From: Haloferax massiliensis
GTDB lineage: Archaea > Halobacteriota > Halobacteria > Halobacteriales > Haloferacaceae
Assembly (NCBI RefSeq): GCF_001368915.1
Contig: NZ_CSTE01000004.1
Coordinates: 163,818 to 227,817 of the forward strand
Reading direction: 5' to 3'
DNA: 64,000 nucleotides
The notes under the pieces are model-generated. The model saw nothing but the letters and a program-made list of their open reading frames with translations, made no database searches and was not told where the DNA came from. A program made the position numbers and the translations under genes. Shown here in pieces: positions 28,072 to 37,755 of this stretch. The first letter of the stretch is position 1, and each line of letters starts with the position of its first letter.

Positions 28072-29253
28072 TCACGATGCACTGAACAGGGTGTTGAGTA
28101 CACCTCGTGCGAACGGTTTGGGGTCGTCGAACGAGATGTAATCGAAGTGGGGGTGCTGGTAGACGGACGAAGCGACGTCGACGAACGCCTCCCTCATCGA
28201 CGGTTTGTCGACGTTTGGGAAGTCGTCGACGAGGACGCTCCTGAGATACTGGAGTTCGCCGACGAGTAGATGCGTCGCGACGCCTTCCTCGTACCCCGGT
28301 CTGATTTCGTCTTTCCGACCCTGATTCGTGAGCCAGTAGTCGTACGGGTAGGTAGCGCCGGCGCGGATATCGAGATTCACGGAAGCCCACACTCGCGGAT
28401 TGATTTCGAGGAGGTAGAACTCGCCGGTCTCTCGTTCCTTGATGAACTGAACTGACGCGAGCCCGTTCCATTCCAGATGAGTAAGCAACGATTCGGCCAA
28501 CTCCTCGACCGCTGGGTCGTGTGTCATCTCCCGGAACACGCTCATCCCGCCAGCGTACGTTTTTCCGCGAAGTTGCCGTCGGAGACTCGTCTTCACCGGC
28601 TCGCCGTGGTCGTAGAGTGCCCGGAACGAGTACTCCTCCCCCCAGTGACACTCCTGCACCACGGGAACGTGGCCAAGCATGTCTTCGATGAGCCGGTCGA
28701 CGTCGGGCGAGACGCCCCTCGGGATGTACTCGGGGCGTTGCCTGCCTTCACACTCCGTCGCCTCTAGATGGTCCACGTAATCGTGAGTGAGGATTCCGTA
28801 CCGAGGTTTCACGATGAGCTCTCGATCCCAGTCTGTCACGTCCGTGAGGAGTTCCGTCTTCGGAACGCGGAGTCCGATGTCTTCCGCAACAGTAGCCAAT
28901 CGATACCCGTCCTGCGCGACCCTGACTGCATCGAACGACGGCCAGCCGATCTCGACATGCGGTTTGAAATCCTCAACGTACCGTGAGAGGACGTAGGCGT
29001 CTTCCTCCCTGATGGGGAGTATTGCTTCCACGTCGGGGCGCATCGAGAGCGAGACGAGCGCATCTTTGTACGCGATGACGTCCTCGTGCGGTGATGGAAC
29101 GACGACGGTCTCGTCCGCGTACTTCGATGCGAACGCTGGGACAGTTTCGTCTTCCGAAACGACGACTGTATGAACCCCTTCGGGCGAGAGTGACCGAAGC
29201 GACGCGACGACGCTCACAGATTGATTCGCTGGAACGATGATCGACTTCCACAT
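28072..29253 (-). CDS. ATP-grasp ligase (carbamoyl-phosphate-synthase-like)
   Basis: A 393-residue protein with an N-terminal Rossmann-like preATP-grasp domain (IIVPANQSVSVVASLRSL), then an ATP-grasp region with the ATP-binding Lys in LIVKPRYG and the metal-binding end motif FYLLEINPRVWAS. Stand-alone ATP-grasp enzymes of this kind join a carboxylate to an amine or other nucleophile. They are common in exopolysaccharide loci, sometimes near deacetylase and FemAB genes as here. The substrate is unknown; modification of a sugar with an amino acid or peptide is possible. Confidence 0.83.
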   Translation of the reverse strand: MWKSIIVPANQSVSVVASLRSLSPEGVHTVVVSEDETVPAFASKYADETVVVPSPHEDVIAYKDALVSLSMRPDVEAILPIREEDAYVLSRYVEDFKPHVEIGWPSFDAVRVAQDGYRLATVAEDIGLRVPKTELLTDVTDWDRELIVKPRYGILTHDYVDHLEATECEGRQRPEYIPRGVSPDVDRLIEDMLGHVPVVQECHWGEEYSFRALYDHGEPVKTSLRRQLRGKTYAGGMSVFREMTHDPAVEELAESLLTHLEWNGLASVQFIKERETGEFYLLEINPRVWASVNLDIRAGATYPYDYWLTNQGRKDEIRPGYEEGVATHLLVGELQYLRSVLVDDFPNVDKPSMREAFVDVASSVYQHPHFDYISFDDPKPFARGVLNTLFSAS

Positions 29254-29447
29254 GATTGTCTTCTCCTCCGCTACTTTTCACCTCATCATGATTGATTATC
29301 AAGATGATTCACGTTGTGCTTGAGAGTCTGTGTTTGCTGAACGAAGAGGCTCTCAAGAACGTAAATTGACTTGCGATTGGGGTGACTTCCTCGTCGGGTG
29401 CGTGCTACCCGCAACTATTTGCGCGTTCCCGGCGATAGTCTTCCCCG

Positions 29448-30248
29448 ATGACCTTCGTCTCCAAAATCGGAGACCTCCTGTGGGGGACCCCGGCGTACAG
29501 CGTCGGCAACAGACTCTTCGAGACGACAGTCGAGGTGTATCTACGCACCCACCCGCCCTACGAGTTCTCCTGCGGAGAGGCGACAGCCACGTTCCGCCCT
29601 CGTACGTTCGTCGAGTGGAACAACCTTCGGCACAGAATCCGGGACGAGGCCGAAGTATTGGAACACGTGCTCTCGAACGTACGGGCTGGCGACGTCTTTT
29701 ACGATGTCGGCGCAAACATGGGAATCTATGCCTGCCTCGTCGGGTCCAGCGTCCCCGACGTGGCTGTCGTCGGTTTCGAACCGTATCCACCGAACACCGA
29801 GTCGCTTCGACGGAACCTCACCGAAAACTCGATTGACGCGACCGTCGTCGAACGACCGCTCTCCGACGGGAGTTCGGAAGAGAGGTTTCACCTCTACGAC
29901 ACCCTCGATGCGGGTGCACAACACGGATCGCTCGACACGAGGTATCCCACCGGAGAGGCGCTCACATCCATACCGACGACAACGATTGCCGGAGACAGTC
30001 TCGTCGAAGCCGGTCGAATCCCCGAGCCGAACGTCGTCAAAATCGACGTTCAGGGGACTGCGCCGTCCGTACTCATGGGGCTGGAATCGTCACTCACTGG
30101 ACAACGGTGCCGGCTCGTCTACGTGGAGGCGCACGACAACGCAAGCGAGATTACAACCATATTATCGAGGTTCGGATACCAGATATCGACACTCCGCGTC
30201 GACCGACCGAACAAAGACCCCACGGTAGTGGGACGGAAAGGCGAATGA
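29448..30248 (+). CDS. FkbM-family methyltransferase
   Basis: A 266-residue protein with the SAM-binding motif DVFYDVGANMGIYACL (about residues 83-98) followed by VVGFEPYPPNTESLRRNL, the FkbM signature. VVKIDVQGTAPSVLMGLES is the second conserved block. Members O-methylate sugars or polyketides; in archaeal glycan loci they methylate sugar hydroxyls or carboxyls. It sits between the ATP-grasp gene and a DPM-like GT2 gene and probably modifies the locus glycan. No signal or membrane segment is seen. Confidence 0.87.
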   Translation: MTFVSKIGDLLWGTPAYSVGNRLFETTVEVYLRTHPPYEFSCGEATATFRPRTFVEWNNLRHRIRDEAEVLEHVLSNVRAGDVFYDVGANMGIYACLVGSSVPDVAVVGFEPYPPNTESLRRNLTENSIDATVVERPLSDGSSEERFHLYDTLDAGAQHGSLDTRYPTGEALTSIPTTTIAGDSLVEAGRIPEPNVVKIDVQGTAPSVLMGLESSLTGQRCRLVYVEAHDNASEITTILSRFGYQISTLRVDRPNKDPTVVGRKGE

Positions 30249-30546
30249 CCGCGAACCGGCCGCCTGACCTTCGGTTTCGAAGCACAAATCGAACATCGTG
30301 ACCTTACCACCAGACATAATTTCTCACCTCTAGTATTAAATTCCATGAGGTAGAGTAATCAATAGATTAAATACGTCGTGAGTTGACGTGTTAACCGGAG
30401 ATACCGGTCCGAAGCTTGATGAGCGACGCTGTACCCAGAGGCAGCGGTCGGGTAGACGACTCGATGAGTGATTGGAATGCGGATGGAACACGGAAAAATA
30501 TGAGCCGCTACTGGCAGTCGATACGAGGACGGGGGGTGGTTGGGAG

Positions 30547-31971
30547 ATGAAGCGAGAACACGAGTCACACGAACGAGATGCTGAGCAACCCGCTATCGGA
30601 TTTGTCGCGACCGACGAGAACATCCTCACGTTGCCACGAGACGTCGTCCACACTCGAAACAACGGGTTCGACGTCTTCGTCACGTATCAGCGGTCTATCG
30701 ACGAAGACGAATTAGATGTCGTCTCCGAGCTGGGCGCAACCGTCGTCGACCCGGTTATCGAGGCAGGGCGGGTCAATCCGTACAAGACGTTCGCGAGCGC
30801 GCTCGACGGTCAGACCCTCGTCATCGTCTCCCACCTGAACGACTCCGTCGAACAGGTGTTCGTCGACGCCGATGCAACGACAGGCGCGGTGGGCGAATCG
30901 AACAAGCGTGACACCGACGTCCTTTCCCGGCCCATTCGGAGAGACTCGGACGGCTCCGTCGAACTGACGGAGAGTTCCTCAGCGAGACCGCGAGAGCGGG
31001 CGAACGGCGACCAGTTACAATCGGCGAGTGAATCGCCGGCTATCGTCGCAATTCCGGCATACAACGAGGCGACGACGATAGCGTCCGTCGTACAAAGCGT
31101 CGCACCGTATGTCGACGAGGTCCTCGTCGTCGACGACGGGAGCGGTGACGAAACGGCCATCGCTGCACGCGATGCGGGTGCGACCGTCATCGAACACGAA
31201 ACGAACCGTGGCTACGGGGCCGCGTTGAACACGGCGTTCAGAGAAGCGGACAGGCGGAACGCGAACAGGCTCGTAACCATCGATGGGGACGGACAGCACG
31301 ACCCGAACGACGTCCCGAAGTTACTCCGTAAGCTGGACGAGACCGCCGCCGACATCGTGATCGGGAGCCGGTTCGTGGCGGGGGCGTCGACGAACGCACC
31401 GTTCTATCGACGGTTCGGTCTCAAAGTCATCAACCTCATGACCAACTTGAGTATGGGCGTCGTGAGGCGAGAGTCTCGTGTCGCCGACACACAGAGCGGG
31501 TTTCGCGCATACAACGACCAGGCGATACGCTCGATCAACTTAGATTCGGGTATCGGCGACCAGATGAACGCGAGTATCGACATCTTGTATCACGCCCATC
31601 ACAACGATTACCGACTCGAAGAGGTAGGGGTCACGATAGACTACGACGTCGAAAACGCTAGTAGCCACCATCCTATCGCACACGGGTTGTCTCTCGTATC
31701 GAATATCCTGAAGACCGTCGAACTCGAACGCCCGTTGACTGCACTCGGCGTTCCCGGGTTCTTCGGTTCGACCGTCGGAATCTTCATCGCCTATTTCACG
31801 ATTTCTAACTATCTGACGACAGGTGAGTTCCAACTCGGTATGGCCGTCACTTCGACGCTGTTCGTGCTCGCTGGGTTGCTCGCTTGCTTCACCGCGATCA
31901 TTCTCCACTCGATGAGTCGGCTGTTCGAATCCAGTCGGTCGTCGACCGAGTATCCTCCGTTCGACCGCTGA
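30547..31971 (+). CDS. Dolichyl-phosphate-sugar-synthase-like GT2 with two C-terminal helices
   Basis: The 474-residue protein has an extra N-terminal region (about 1-150) without catalytic motifs. Next comes a GT-A domain: VAIPAYNEATTIASVVQS, VVDDGSGDET, TIDGDGQHDP and DTQSGFRAYN. Two membrane helices close the protein (VGIFIAYFTI and LFVLAGLLACFTAIIL). This matches DPM/DPG synthases, which load a sugar onto a polyprenyl phosphate. ATG at 30547 follows GGGAG and is preferred to a TTG 25 codons upstream. The preceding 298 nt hold no evident gene. Confidence 0.87.
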   Translation: MKREHESHERDAEQPAIGFVATDENILTLPRDVVHTRNNGFDVFVTYQRSIDEDELDVVSELGATVVDPVIEAGRVNPYKTFASALDGQTLVIVSHLNDSVEQVFVDADATTGAVGESNKRDTDVLSRPIRRDSDGSVELTESSSARPRERANGDQLQSASESPAIVAIPAYNEATTIASVVQSVAPYVDEVLVVDDGSGDETAIAARDAGATVIEHETNRGYGAALNTAFREADRRNANRLVTIDGDGQHDPNDVPKLLRKLDETAADIVIGSRFVAGASTNAPFYRRFGLKVINLMTNLSMGVVRRESRVADTQSGFRAYNDQAIRSINLDSGIGDQMNASIDILYHAHHNDYRLEEVGVTIDYDVENASSHHPIAHGLSLVSNILKTVELERPLTALGVPGFFGSTVGIFIAYFTISNYLTTGEFQLGMAVTSTLFVLAGLLACFTAIILHSMSRLFESSRSSTEYPPFDR

Positions 31972-32059
31972 CGAGGGGACCGTTTGACCCGGTTGGAGGG
32001 CGGGAAGCGAGTTTGCAGATAGACGAATCGGGTGAATCAGGACTCGACGCCGAGGGGGC

Positions 32060-33325
32060 TCACTGTAGATAGCCGAGGTCGCGCAGTTGGGTCTTCTGCT
32101 CGTCGCTGAGTCCGGCGTCTGACGCCTCGTGTGTCGCCTGTTCGAGACGCGAGGGGACGACGCGTTGCGCTTCGTCTCTTGAGAAATCCGGGGCACCGTA
32201 GGTCATGCTGCTCGTCAAGGCGATAGAGAGCATGTTCAGCGCCTTCGTCGGAGACAGATTTCCGAGCCACGCCGGGGAGTACCCCCGGAATACATTGTCG
32301 TATCCGATCGCACCGAGTCGTTGGACCGAGGACTTCCGGTGGAAGACGTATCCGCCCGACCGATTCCACGCGGATGTCGCGGCGTAGACGGAGAGTTCGA
32401 CCGCTCTCCCCGCGACGTCGACGTCGAGGTGCTGCCAGACGTCCGAACGGACTTTTCGGGTCGGTCGTGGAGTGGACCGCCAGAGGTCGACACCGTCCAC
32501 GTCTGCGGGAGGTTCTCCGCGCTGCGCAGAGATGACCGTGGGGGCGACGTCGACACCGCTCAGAAGTGGGTCGTACGTCTCGCCTTCGGGCAGTCCCGCC
32601 CCCGCGAAGACGACCGGAACTTCCACGTTCTCCGGGGCCATCGGGTGGCCGTGCCCAAAGCGCCCACCGTTGGTCCATTCGCCGAGACACTGACCGTGGT
32701 CGCTCGTGAACACGACTAACGTTTCGTCGAGGAGTCCGTCCTCGGATAGTCGTTCGTACAGCCGAAGGAATCGCTGTGCAGAGTTGTGACAGTCTTGGCG
32801 GTAGAGGTTCACCAACTGCGGACGACGCCTCTCGTGCGTTCGGAAGAACTCTTTCGTTGATTCGAATACCCCGTTTTCGAACCCGTACGGAGCGTGTGGT
32901 CCGACGTCGTGGACGAAGTTGACGAACGGCGGTTCGAGGTCTTCGATTGTCCGCTCGGTATCCACGTGGTTAATCTGGAGTGGTGGTTTATCGGGCGCGT
33001 CGAGCTCGATCCACACCGTCTCCGTGTCAAATCCGACGTCATATGCATCGTCGTCGAGTAACGGCGGCCGTTCCGGGAGTCGGTCGTCGAACATCCAGAC
33101 GCCATGTGTCGCCGGGTACAGGCCCGTGGTCAACGACGGTATCGAAGACGCCGTGAACGTACTCGCGGAGATCGCCTTCGCCGTCACCCCCAACTGTCGC
33201 ACTTCGTCCGGGAGGAAGTCGTACCGCATCGCGTCGGACACGAATACCAAGACGTTATTCACGTTGGGTCGGTCGGCCAGTTTCGAGAGAGGCGTGCCAC
33301 TAGTGGACGCAGTCGTATCTGTCAT
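32060..33325 (-). CDS. Sulfatase-fold phosphatase/sulfatase-like protein
   Basis: A 421-residue alkaline-phosphatase-superfamily protein. The first metal-binding Asp is in VLVFVSDAMRYDF, and late metal residues are in VFTSDHGQCLGEW and GRFGHGHPMAPENVEVPVV. The nucleophile segment reads TASSIPSLTTGLYPATHGVW: it has Ser but not the CxPxR formylglycine motif of true sulfatases. Phosphatase, phosphotransferase or alkoxide-type sulfatase activity are therefore all open. It ends in LRDLGYLQ, a tail shared with the second such gene at 36811. The locus suggests action on a surface glycan. Confidence 0.85.
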   Translation of the reverse strand: MTDTTASTSGTPLSKLADRPNVNNVLVFVSDAMRYDFLPDEVRQLGVTAKAISASTFTASSIPSLTTGLYPATHGVWMFDDRLPERPPLLDDDAYDVGFDTETVWIELDAPDKPPLQINHVDTERTIEDLEPPFVNFVHDVGPHAPYGFENGVFESTKEFFRTHERRRPQLVNLYRQDCHNSAQRFLRLYERLSEDGLLDETLVVFTSDHGQCLGEWTNGGRFGHGHPMAPENVEVPVVFAGAGLPEGETYDPLLSGVDVAPTVISAQRGEPPADVDGVDLWRSTPRPTRKVRSDVWQHLDVDVAGRAVELSVYAATSAWNRSGGYVFHRKSSVQRLGAIGYDNVFRGYSPAWLGNLSPTKALNMLSIALTSSMTYGAPDFSRDEAQRVVPSRLEQATHEASDAGLSDEQKTQLRDLGYLQ

Positions 33326-33548
33326 GCTAGCAACAGCGTATTCGACGGGAGGCCACCTAATGGTTAGTGTCAGTCAGCTATCTGATTATCGGCGGGAGTA
33401 GAGCCACCCTCCGTCCGGCGTCAGGTATCGTCCGGAACGTTCACAGGCAGACAGTTACGCCGAAACCGTGTCTGACGGGTGTCTAGGGACGAATAGAAGA
33501 TATAAGGACGGGTGACATTACGCTCTAACTCAGCAATAATCCGATTAT

Positions 33549-33560
33549 CAAATATATAAC
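33549..33560 (+). promoter_or_regulatory. TATA-like element before the deacetylase operon
   Basis: CAAATATATAAC lies about 33-44 nt before the GTG at 33593 in an AT-rich patch between divergent genes. It probably serves the tightly packed deacetylase, FemAB-like and GT4 genes, which have 2-nt gaps and so form one transcript. Confidence 0.55.
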
Positions 33561-33592
33561 AATAGTCGCTACCGTCAACCCGTGTCTTACGT

Positions 33593-34534
33593 GTGAGCGA
33601 GAAGCGTAACGACTGTGTACGGAATTCGATATCCTTCGACCTGGAGCACTGGCACACTGCGACGCTCCTCGTCGACGAGGTGAGAGATCCGATAGACCGT
33701 ATCGTAGAATCCACGGAAATCGTCCTCGATTTACTCGACAGACACGACGTCGCGGCGACCTTCTTTGTCGTGGGAGACGTCGCCGACGAGTACCCATGGC
33801 TCATCAACCGAATCCACGAGTTAGGACACGAGATCGGCTCTCACGGACAGACTCACAGACCGCTGTTCGATCTCTCGCCGAGCGAGTTCGAGCGGGAACT
33901 GGCTGAGTCGGGTGCTGCAATCGAATCAGTGACGGGCGAGTTCCCGATGGGGGTTCGACTTCCAAACTTCTCGCTGACGAGACGAACACAATGGGGGTTC
34001 GAAGTCCTCGCACGGAGCGAGTACCGATACGATTCGAGCGTGTTCCCGGTGAAGACGCCGATGTACGGCGTCCCCGGAGGGCCGTTGAGACCGTACCGGG
34101 TGCATCCCGGACGGCCGTTCGATTCGAGTGCGGCGGTCGGCAGCCAAAGAGAGTTGCTTGTAGAATCGCCCCTCGCCGTGACCAATACGATGTTACGACT
34201 CCCCATCGGTGGGGGGTTTTACGCGCGGGTCACACCGATTCGTTTGTTCGAGTGGGCGGTCAGTCGGCTGAACGAGTCGAGTATTCCGGCAAACCTGTAC
34301 TTCCACCCGTGGGAGTTCAACCCGTCGGTCCCCGTTTCGGAACCGAAGTTCCACAAACGAGCGGTGAGTTTCGCGGGAATCGAGCGGTTAGCAGACAAAG
34401 TTGAACGGCTCCTCACGACCTTCGAGTTCGGACCAGTGAGCGAATTGATCCGTGCGGAACTTGGGCAGGACGTGTTCGACGAACCGCGGCCCCGAACCAA
34501 TCACGAGGTCTCGAAGGGAACCTCCCACCACTGA
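33593..34534 (+). CDS. XrtA-type polysaccharide deacetylase
   Basis: A 313-residue NodB-fold enzyme. The catalytic Asp is in SISFDLEHW, and the metal-binding His pair is in EIGSHGQTH. The third motif, GVRLPNFSLT, corresponds to the RAPxFS block. The tail GGGFYARVTPIRLFEWAVSR followed by ANLYFHPWEFNP matches the DUF3473 extension of deacetylases found in exosortase/XrtA loci. Such enzymes remove N-acetyl groups from polysaccharides. GTG at 33593 is used, because no in-frame ATG precedes the catalytic Asp. The downstream FemAB-like and GT4 genes complete a known bacterial trio. Confidence 0.88.
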   Translation: MSEKRNDCVRNSISFDLEHWHTATLLVDEVRDPIDRIVESTEIVLDLLDRHDVAATFFVVGDVADEYPWLINRIHELGHEIGSHGQTHRPLFDLSPSEFERELAESGAAIESVTGEFPMGVRLPNFSLTRRTQWGFEVLARSEYRYDSSVFPVKTPMYGVPGGPLRPYRVHPGRPFDSSAAVGSQRELLVESPLAVTNTMLRLPIGGGFYARVTPIRLFEWAVSRLNESSIPANLYFHPWEFNPSVPVSEPKFHKRAVSFAGIERLADKVERLLTTFEFGPVSELIRAELGQDVFDEPRPRTNHEVSKGTSHH

Positions 34535-34536
34535 AG

Positions 34537-35607
34537 ATGAGTACGAGCAAGACAAAGACGCGGTTGACGGTGACGGACTGTACAGACAGGCGCGAGTGGA
34601 ACGACTTCGTCGAATCGAACGACGGTCCCCCGTTTGGACTGTGGGGATGGCGCGAAGCCAGTCGGAATTACGGACACGACACGCACTGGCTCGCCGCCCG
34701 AGATGGGGGTGACATCGTCGGCGCACTCCCCCTCGTCGAGATTCGAAGCCGTCTCTTTGGTTCGAAGATCGTCTCACCCCCGTACGGTGAACGCGGGTCG
34801 GTCATCTTGGCCGACGACGCACCGGAGTCGACGACCACGCATCTCGTCCGGCAGGCGAAACGTATCGCGGACGACGCGGGAGTTGATTTCGTCAGTCTCC
34901 GTGGGACGACCGTCGACCACGCGCAATTCGAGGGGTTCGAACACGAAAATCGGTTCGTCACCTTCGACGTTCCGGTGGGCGTCAACCACGATGAGATGTG
35001 GGACGGTCTCAAGGAGAGTCGACAACGGCAAATCGACCAGGCCCGGGAAAACGACCTGGAGTACGTCGTCGGAGAGTCACTCGACGAATTACGCGAGTAC
35101 TATGAGCTGTATCTCCAGTCGGTGAGAGGCCACGGGTCTCCACCCCACTCCTTCGAATTCTTCAAAAGGGTCTGGGAAACCTTCGCAGACCACGGAACAC
35201 TCCATCTGGGACTGGTACGACACGACGGACGAGCGATTAACGGCATCGTGAATCTCGGCTGCGGGTCAACGGTCTCACAGTGGGGGGTCATCACTGATTA
35301 CGAGTACCGTGACCTTCAGGGCGGGAGTTTCCTACTGTGGAAATCGATGGAGCACGCACACGAAAACGGGTACCAATCCTACGAACTCGGACGGACGAGA
35401 GAGGGGACGGGCGTGTACATGTTCAAAAAGAGCTTCGGCGGAAAGAAGACTCAGTACGACGATTTTCACTACTACCCGAACGGACCGGTTGAGCTTCCAC
35501 ATCCGGACAAATCGGCCTACAAACCGATAAAGGAAGCCTGGAAGCGACTCCCGATTCCGGTGACGAAACTCATCGGTCCCACGCTTCGGAAGGACATCAG
35601 CCTCTGA
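34537..35607 (+). CDS. FemAB/GNAT-fold acyl- or aminoacyltransferase
   Basis: A 356-residue protein with two GNAT-like halves, as in FemAB proteins. Good markers are GLWGWREASRNYGHDTHWLAA in the first half, then LKESRQRQIDQA, and YELGRTREGTGVYMFKKSFGG near the end. The last segment resembles the FemAB-related proteins that accompany XrtA/PEP-CTERM loci. It would transfer an acyl or aminoacyl group to a glycan or lipid-linked sugar. It starts 2 nt after the deacetylase stop and ends 2 nt before the GT4 start, so the three genes are one unit. Confidence 0.87.
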   Translation: MSTSKTKTRLTVTDCTDRREWNDFVESNDGPPFGLWGWREASRNYGHDTHWLAARDGGDIVGALPLVEIRSRLFGSKIVSPPYGERGSVILADDAPESTTTHLVRQAKRIADDAGVDFVSLRGTTVDHAQFEGFEHENRFVTFDVPVGVNHDEMWDGLKESRQRQIDQARENDLEYVVGESLDELREYYELYLQSVRGHGSPPHSFEFFKRVWETFADHGTLHLGLVRHDGRAINGIVNLGCGSTVSQWGVITDYEYRDLQGGSFLLWKSMEHAHENGYQSYELGRTREGTGVYMFKKSFGGKKTQYDDFHYYPNGPVELPHPDKSAYKPIKEAWKRLPIPVTKLIGPTLRKDISL

Positions 35608-35609
35608 CC

Positions 35610-36800
35610 ATGCACGTACTCTATATCGTTGGACAGAGCACGGGTGGGCTCCCCCACTACGCCGCCGAACTCGCAAACAGCGTTGCGAATTCCGCCGAAG
35701 TGACGGTGTTCAAACCGACCGAAACGTCGGCGGACGATCTGTTCTGTGACGATATCGAACTCGTGAACGCGTTCGATCCGATCGGCATCTCGATGCCCGG
35801 GCTGTACAAGTTAGATATCAATCCACTGAACATCTTCAGAGGCCTGTACTCATACAGCGCGGTGAAAGAAATCGAGCAGTACGACCCGGACGTCATTCAC
35901 GACAGTACCGGAATCTTCCCACAGGTGAAGTTTTTCGCCAAACTCCACGATGTGGACGACTATCCGTTCGTGACGACCCGACACGAAGTGCCGGTGAGCC
36001 GCTTCAGCCTCGCACGCCCTCCCGTCCTCATCGAAGAGATACTCAACCTCACGATTCCAGCTCTCGATGAAGACCGGACTGTCGTCCACACGAAGCGACA
36101 AAAAGAGGTCCTCGTAAGCCGTGGATTCGACGCGGACGGCGTCGTCGTCATCCCACACGGGGCGTACTCAGTTTTCGGCGGCGTCGAGGATATCGACCGT
36201 GAACCCGAGGAGAACACGCTTCTCTTCTTCGGGAACATCGTTCCCCCGAAAGGACTTGACATACTCGTCGATGCAGTCGAGATACTCCGCGAAACGATTC
36301 CGGATGTCAATCTGATTATCGCCGGGGACGGACAGCTTCCGAGCGGAGTGCGCAAGACCATTGAACGGTATCCCGATAACTTCGAGGTTCACCGTCGGTT
36401 CATCCCCAATGACGAAGTCAAGGAGTTCTTCGCGCGGACCACAGTCGTCGTGATGCCGTACCGAGATCAGAGCGGGACGAAGGGACACAGCGGTGTTCTC
36501 TCGACCGCGTTCTCGTTCGGGAAACCCGTCGTAGCATCGACAGCGAGTGAGTTCCCCGAACAGGTCGAAGACGAGGGCTGTGGGCTCGTCGTCCCCCCGG
36601 AGAACCCCACGCGGCTGGCTTCGGCTCTTGAGACGGTGCTTCGAGACGAGTCCGCCCGGTCCGAGATGTCGCAAAACTGCGTCCGGATGAGCGAGCAACT
36701 CTCGTGGGACAGCGTGGCGCAACAGTATCTCGACGTGTACAGCGCCCTCGTCGGAGCGCACGAGTCGGGAGGCAAACAGGCCGTTCTTCGGACTCCGTGA
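35610..36800 (+). CDS. Family 4 glycosyltransferase
   Basis: A 396-residue GT-B enzyme with an N-terminal acceptor domain starting HVLYIVGQSTGGLPHYAAEL and a C-terminal donor domain with FFGNIVPPKGLDILVDAVEI, NLIIAGDGQL and GHSGVLSTAFSFGKPVVAS, followed by EDEGCGLVVPPENP. These are GT4 hallmarks. It is a retaining transferase using a nucleotide sugar, probably cytosolic and membrane-peripheral. It is the third gene of the deacetylase-FemAB-GT4 operon and converges on the second sulfatase-fold gene, with 10 nt between stops. Confidence 0.92.
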   Translation: MHVLYIVGQSTGGLPHYAAELANSVANSAEVTVFKPTETSADDLFCDDIELVNAFDPIGISMPGLYKLDINPLNIFRGLYSYSAVKEIEQYDPDVIHDSTGIFPQVKFFAKLHDVDDYPFVTTRHEVPVSRFSLARPPVLIEEILNLTIPALDEDRTVVHTKRQKEVLVSRGFDADGVVVIPHGAYSVFGGVEDIDREPEENTLLFFGNIVPPKGLDILVDAVEILRETIPDVNLIIAGDGQLPSGVRKTIERYPDNFEVHRRFIPNDEVKEFFARTTVVVMPYRDQSGTKGHSGVLSTAFSFGKPVVASTASEFPEQVEDEGCGLVVPPENPTRLASALETVLRDESARSEMSQNCVRMSEQLSWDSVAQQYLDVYSALVGAHESGGKQAVLRTP

Positions 36801-36810
36801 CCGGTTCCCG

Positions 36811-37737
36811 TCACTCGGTGTACCCCAGTGCGCGGAGTTGTGCGTCGCGGGAGACGTCGCTCGGTTGCGTGTCGTACGATGCGGGCGTGTGTGTCCCCTC
36901 GTCTGTTCCCGTCGTCGTCACCCACGGGACCTGCGTCAAACACGGGAGGTCGATCTGATTCGGATGCCCGTAGATGCCCCACTCTCCGAACGCCTCGCCG
37001 TGGTCGGCAGTAATCACGACCCGCTCCGCGTCTACGTTCCGTAAGAGGAGGTCTACGTCGGTGAGGACGAACCGGAGTGTCTCTCTGTACCGGTCGATAG
37101 CGACCCGCTGCGACAACTCTCCGCTCGTCACGCGGTCCCATGCGTCGGGATTACTCTCCCTCCCGAAACTGAAATTCGCGCGGTCGAGCGCTTCGGCGCC
37201 TTCGGTGAGGAACGGGACGTGCGGCTGAAGATAATGAACCAAGAGCCGTTCTGTCTCGGCGTTCCTCCCGTGGTGTATCGCTCTGTCAGTGACGGGCCTC
37301 GGCCGGACGGTTCCCCACTGCTCGTCCCACGCGTACCGCCACACTTCGTCTAACTCACCGAAGGTGTCTTCGTCGCAGAATTCGTCAGTGAAGGGGTTGG
37401 CTGACACGTACGCCGTCTCCTGAAGAACGTCTTCCGGCGTTCGTTCGAGGGTTCTGGGGAGCCAGTTCCACGTGCACGACGCTACGGAGGGAAAGTCGTC
37501 GACTCGCTGTATCCAATCGTAGCCGTCCGATTGACGTCTGAGTTCGTCCGCCCTGCACGCGTCCAAGAGTATACAGACGTCCCAGTCCTCCTCGAAGACG
37601 CTACGACCTGTGATATTCCCTGTCGAACGGTGGTACACGATTCCGAACCACCGACGCAAACCGCCTGAGAGACCATATCTGTCTACGAATCCCGGAAGGC
37701 TTCCGAGACCTTTCCGTAACTCTTGGGAAGTGACCAT
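36811..37737 (-). CDS. Sulfatase-fold protein lacking the formylglycine motif
   Basis: A 308-residue alkaline-phosphatase-superfamily protein. Metal-site parts are WDVCILLDACRADEL early and VVITADHGEAFGEWGIYGHP late. The expected nucleophile segment, VASCTWNWLPRTLE, lacks CxPxR and instead offers Thr or Ser, as in haloarchaeal relatives. It is shorter than most sulfatases and ends in LRALGYTE, like the gene at 32060. No signal peptide is evident. Phosphatase or phosphoglycerol-type transfer to glycan is possible. A palindromic TATA element precedes it. Confidence 0.8.
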   Translation of the reverse strand: MVTSQELRKGLGSLPGFVDRYGLSGGLRRWFGIVYHRSTGNITGRSVFEEDWDVCILLDACRADELRRQSDGYDWIQRVDDFPSVASCTWNWLPRTLERTPEDVLQETAYVSANPFTDEFCDEDTFGELDEVWRYAWDEQWGTVRPRPVTDRAIHHGRNAETERLLVHYLQPHVPFLTEGAEALDRANFSFGRESNPDAWDRVTSGELSQRVAIDRYRETLRFVLTDVDLLLRNVDAERVVITADHGEAFGEWGIYGHPNQIDLPCLTQVPWVTTTGTDEGTHTPASYDTQPSDVSRDAQLRALGYTE

Positions 37738-37755
37738 ACGTCACTCCATTGATCG

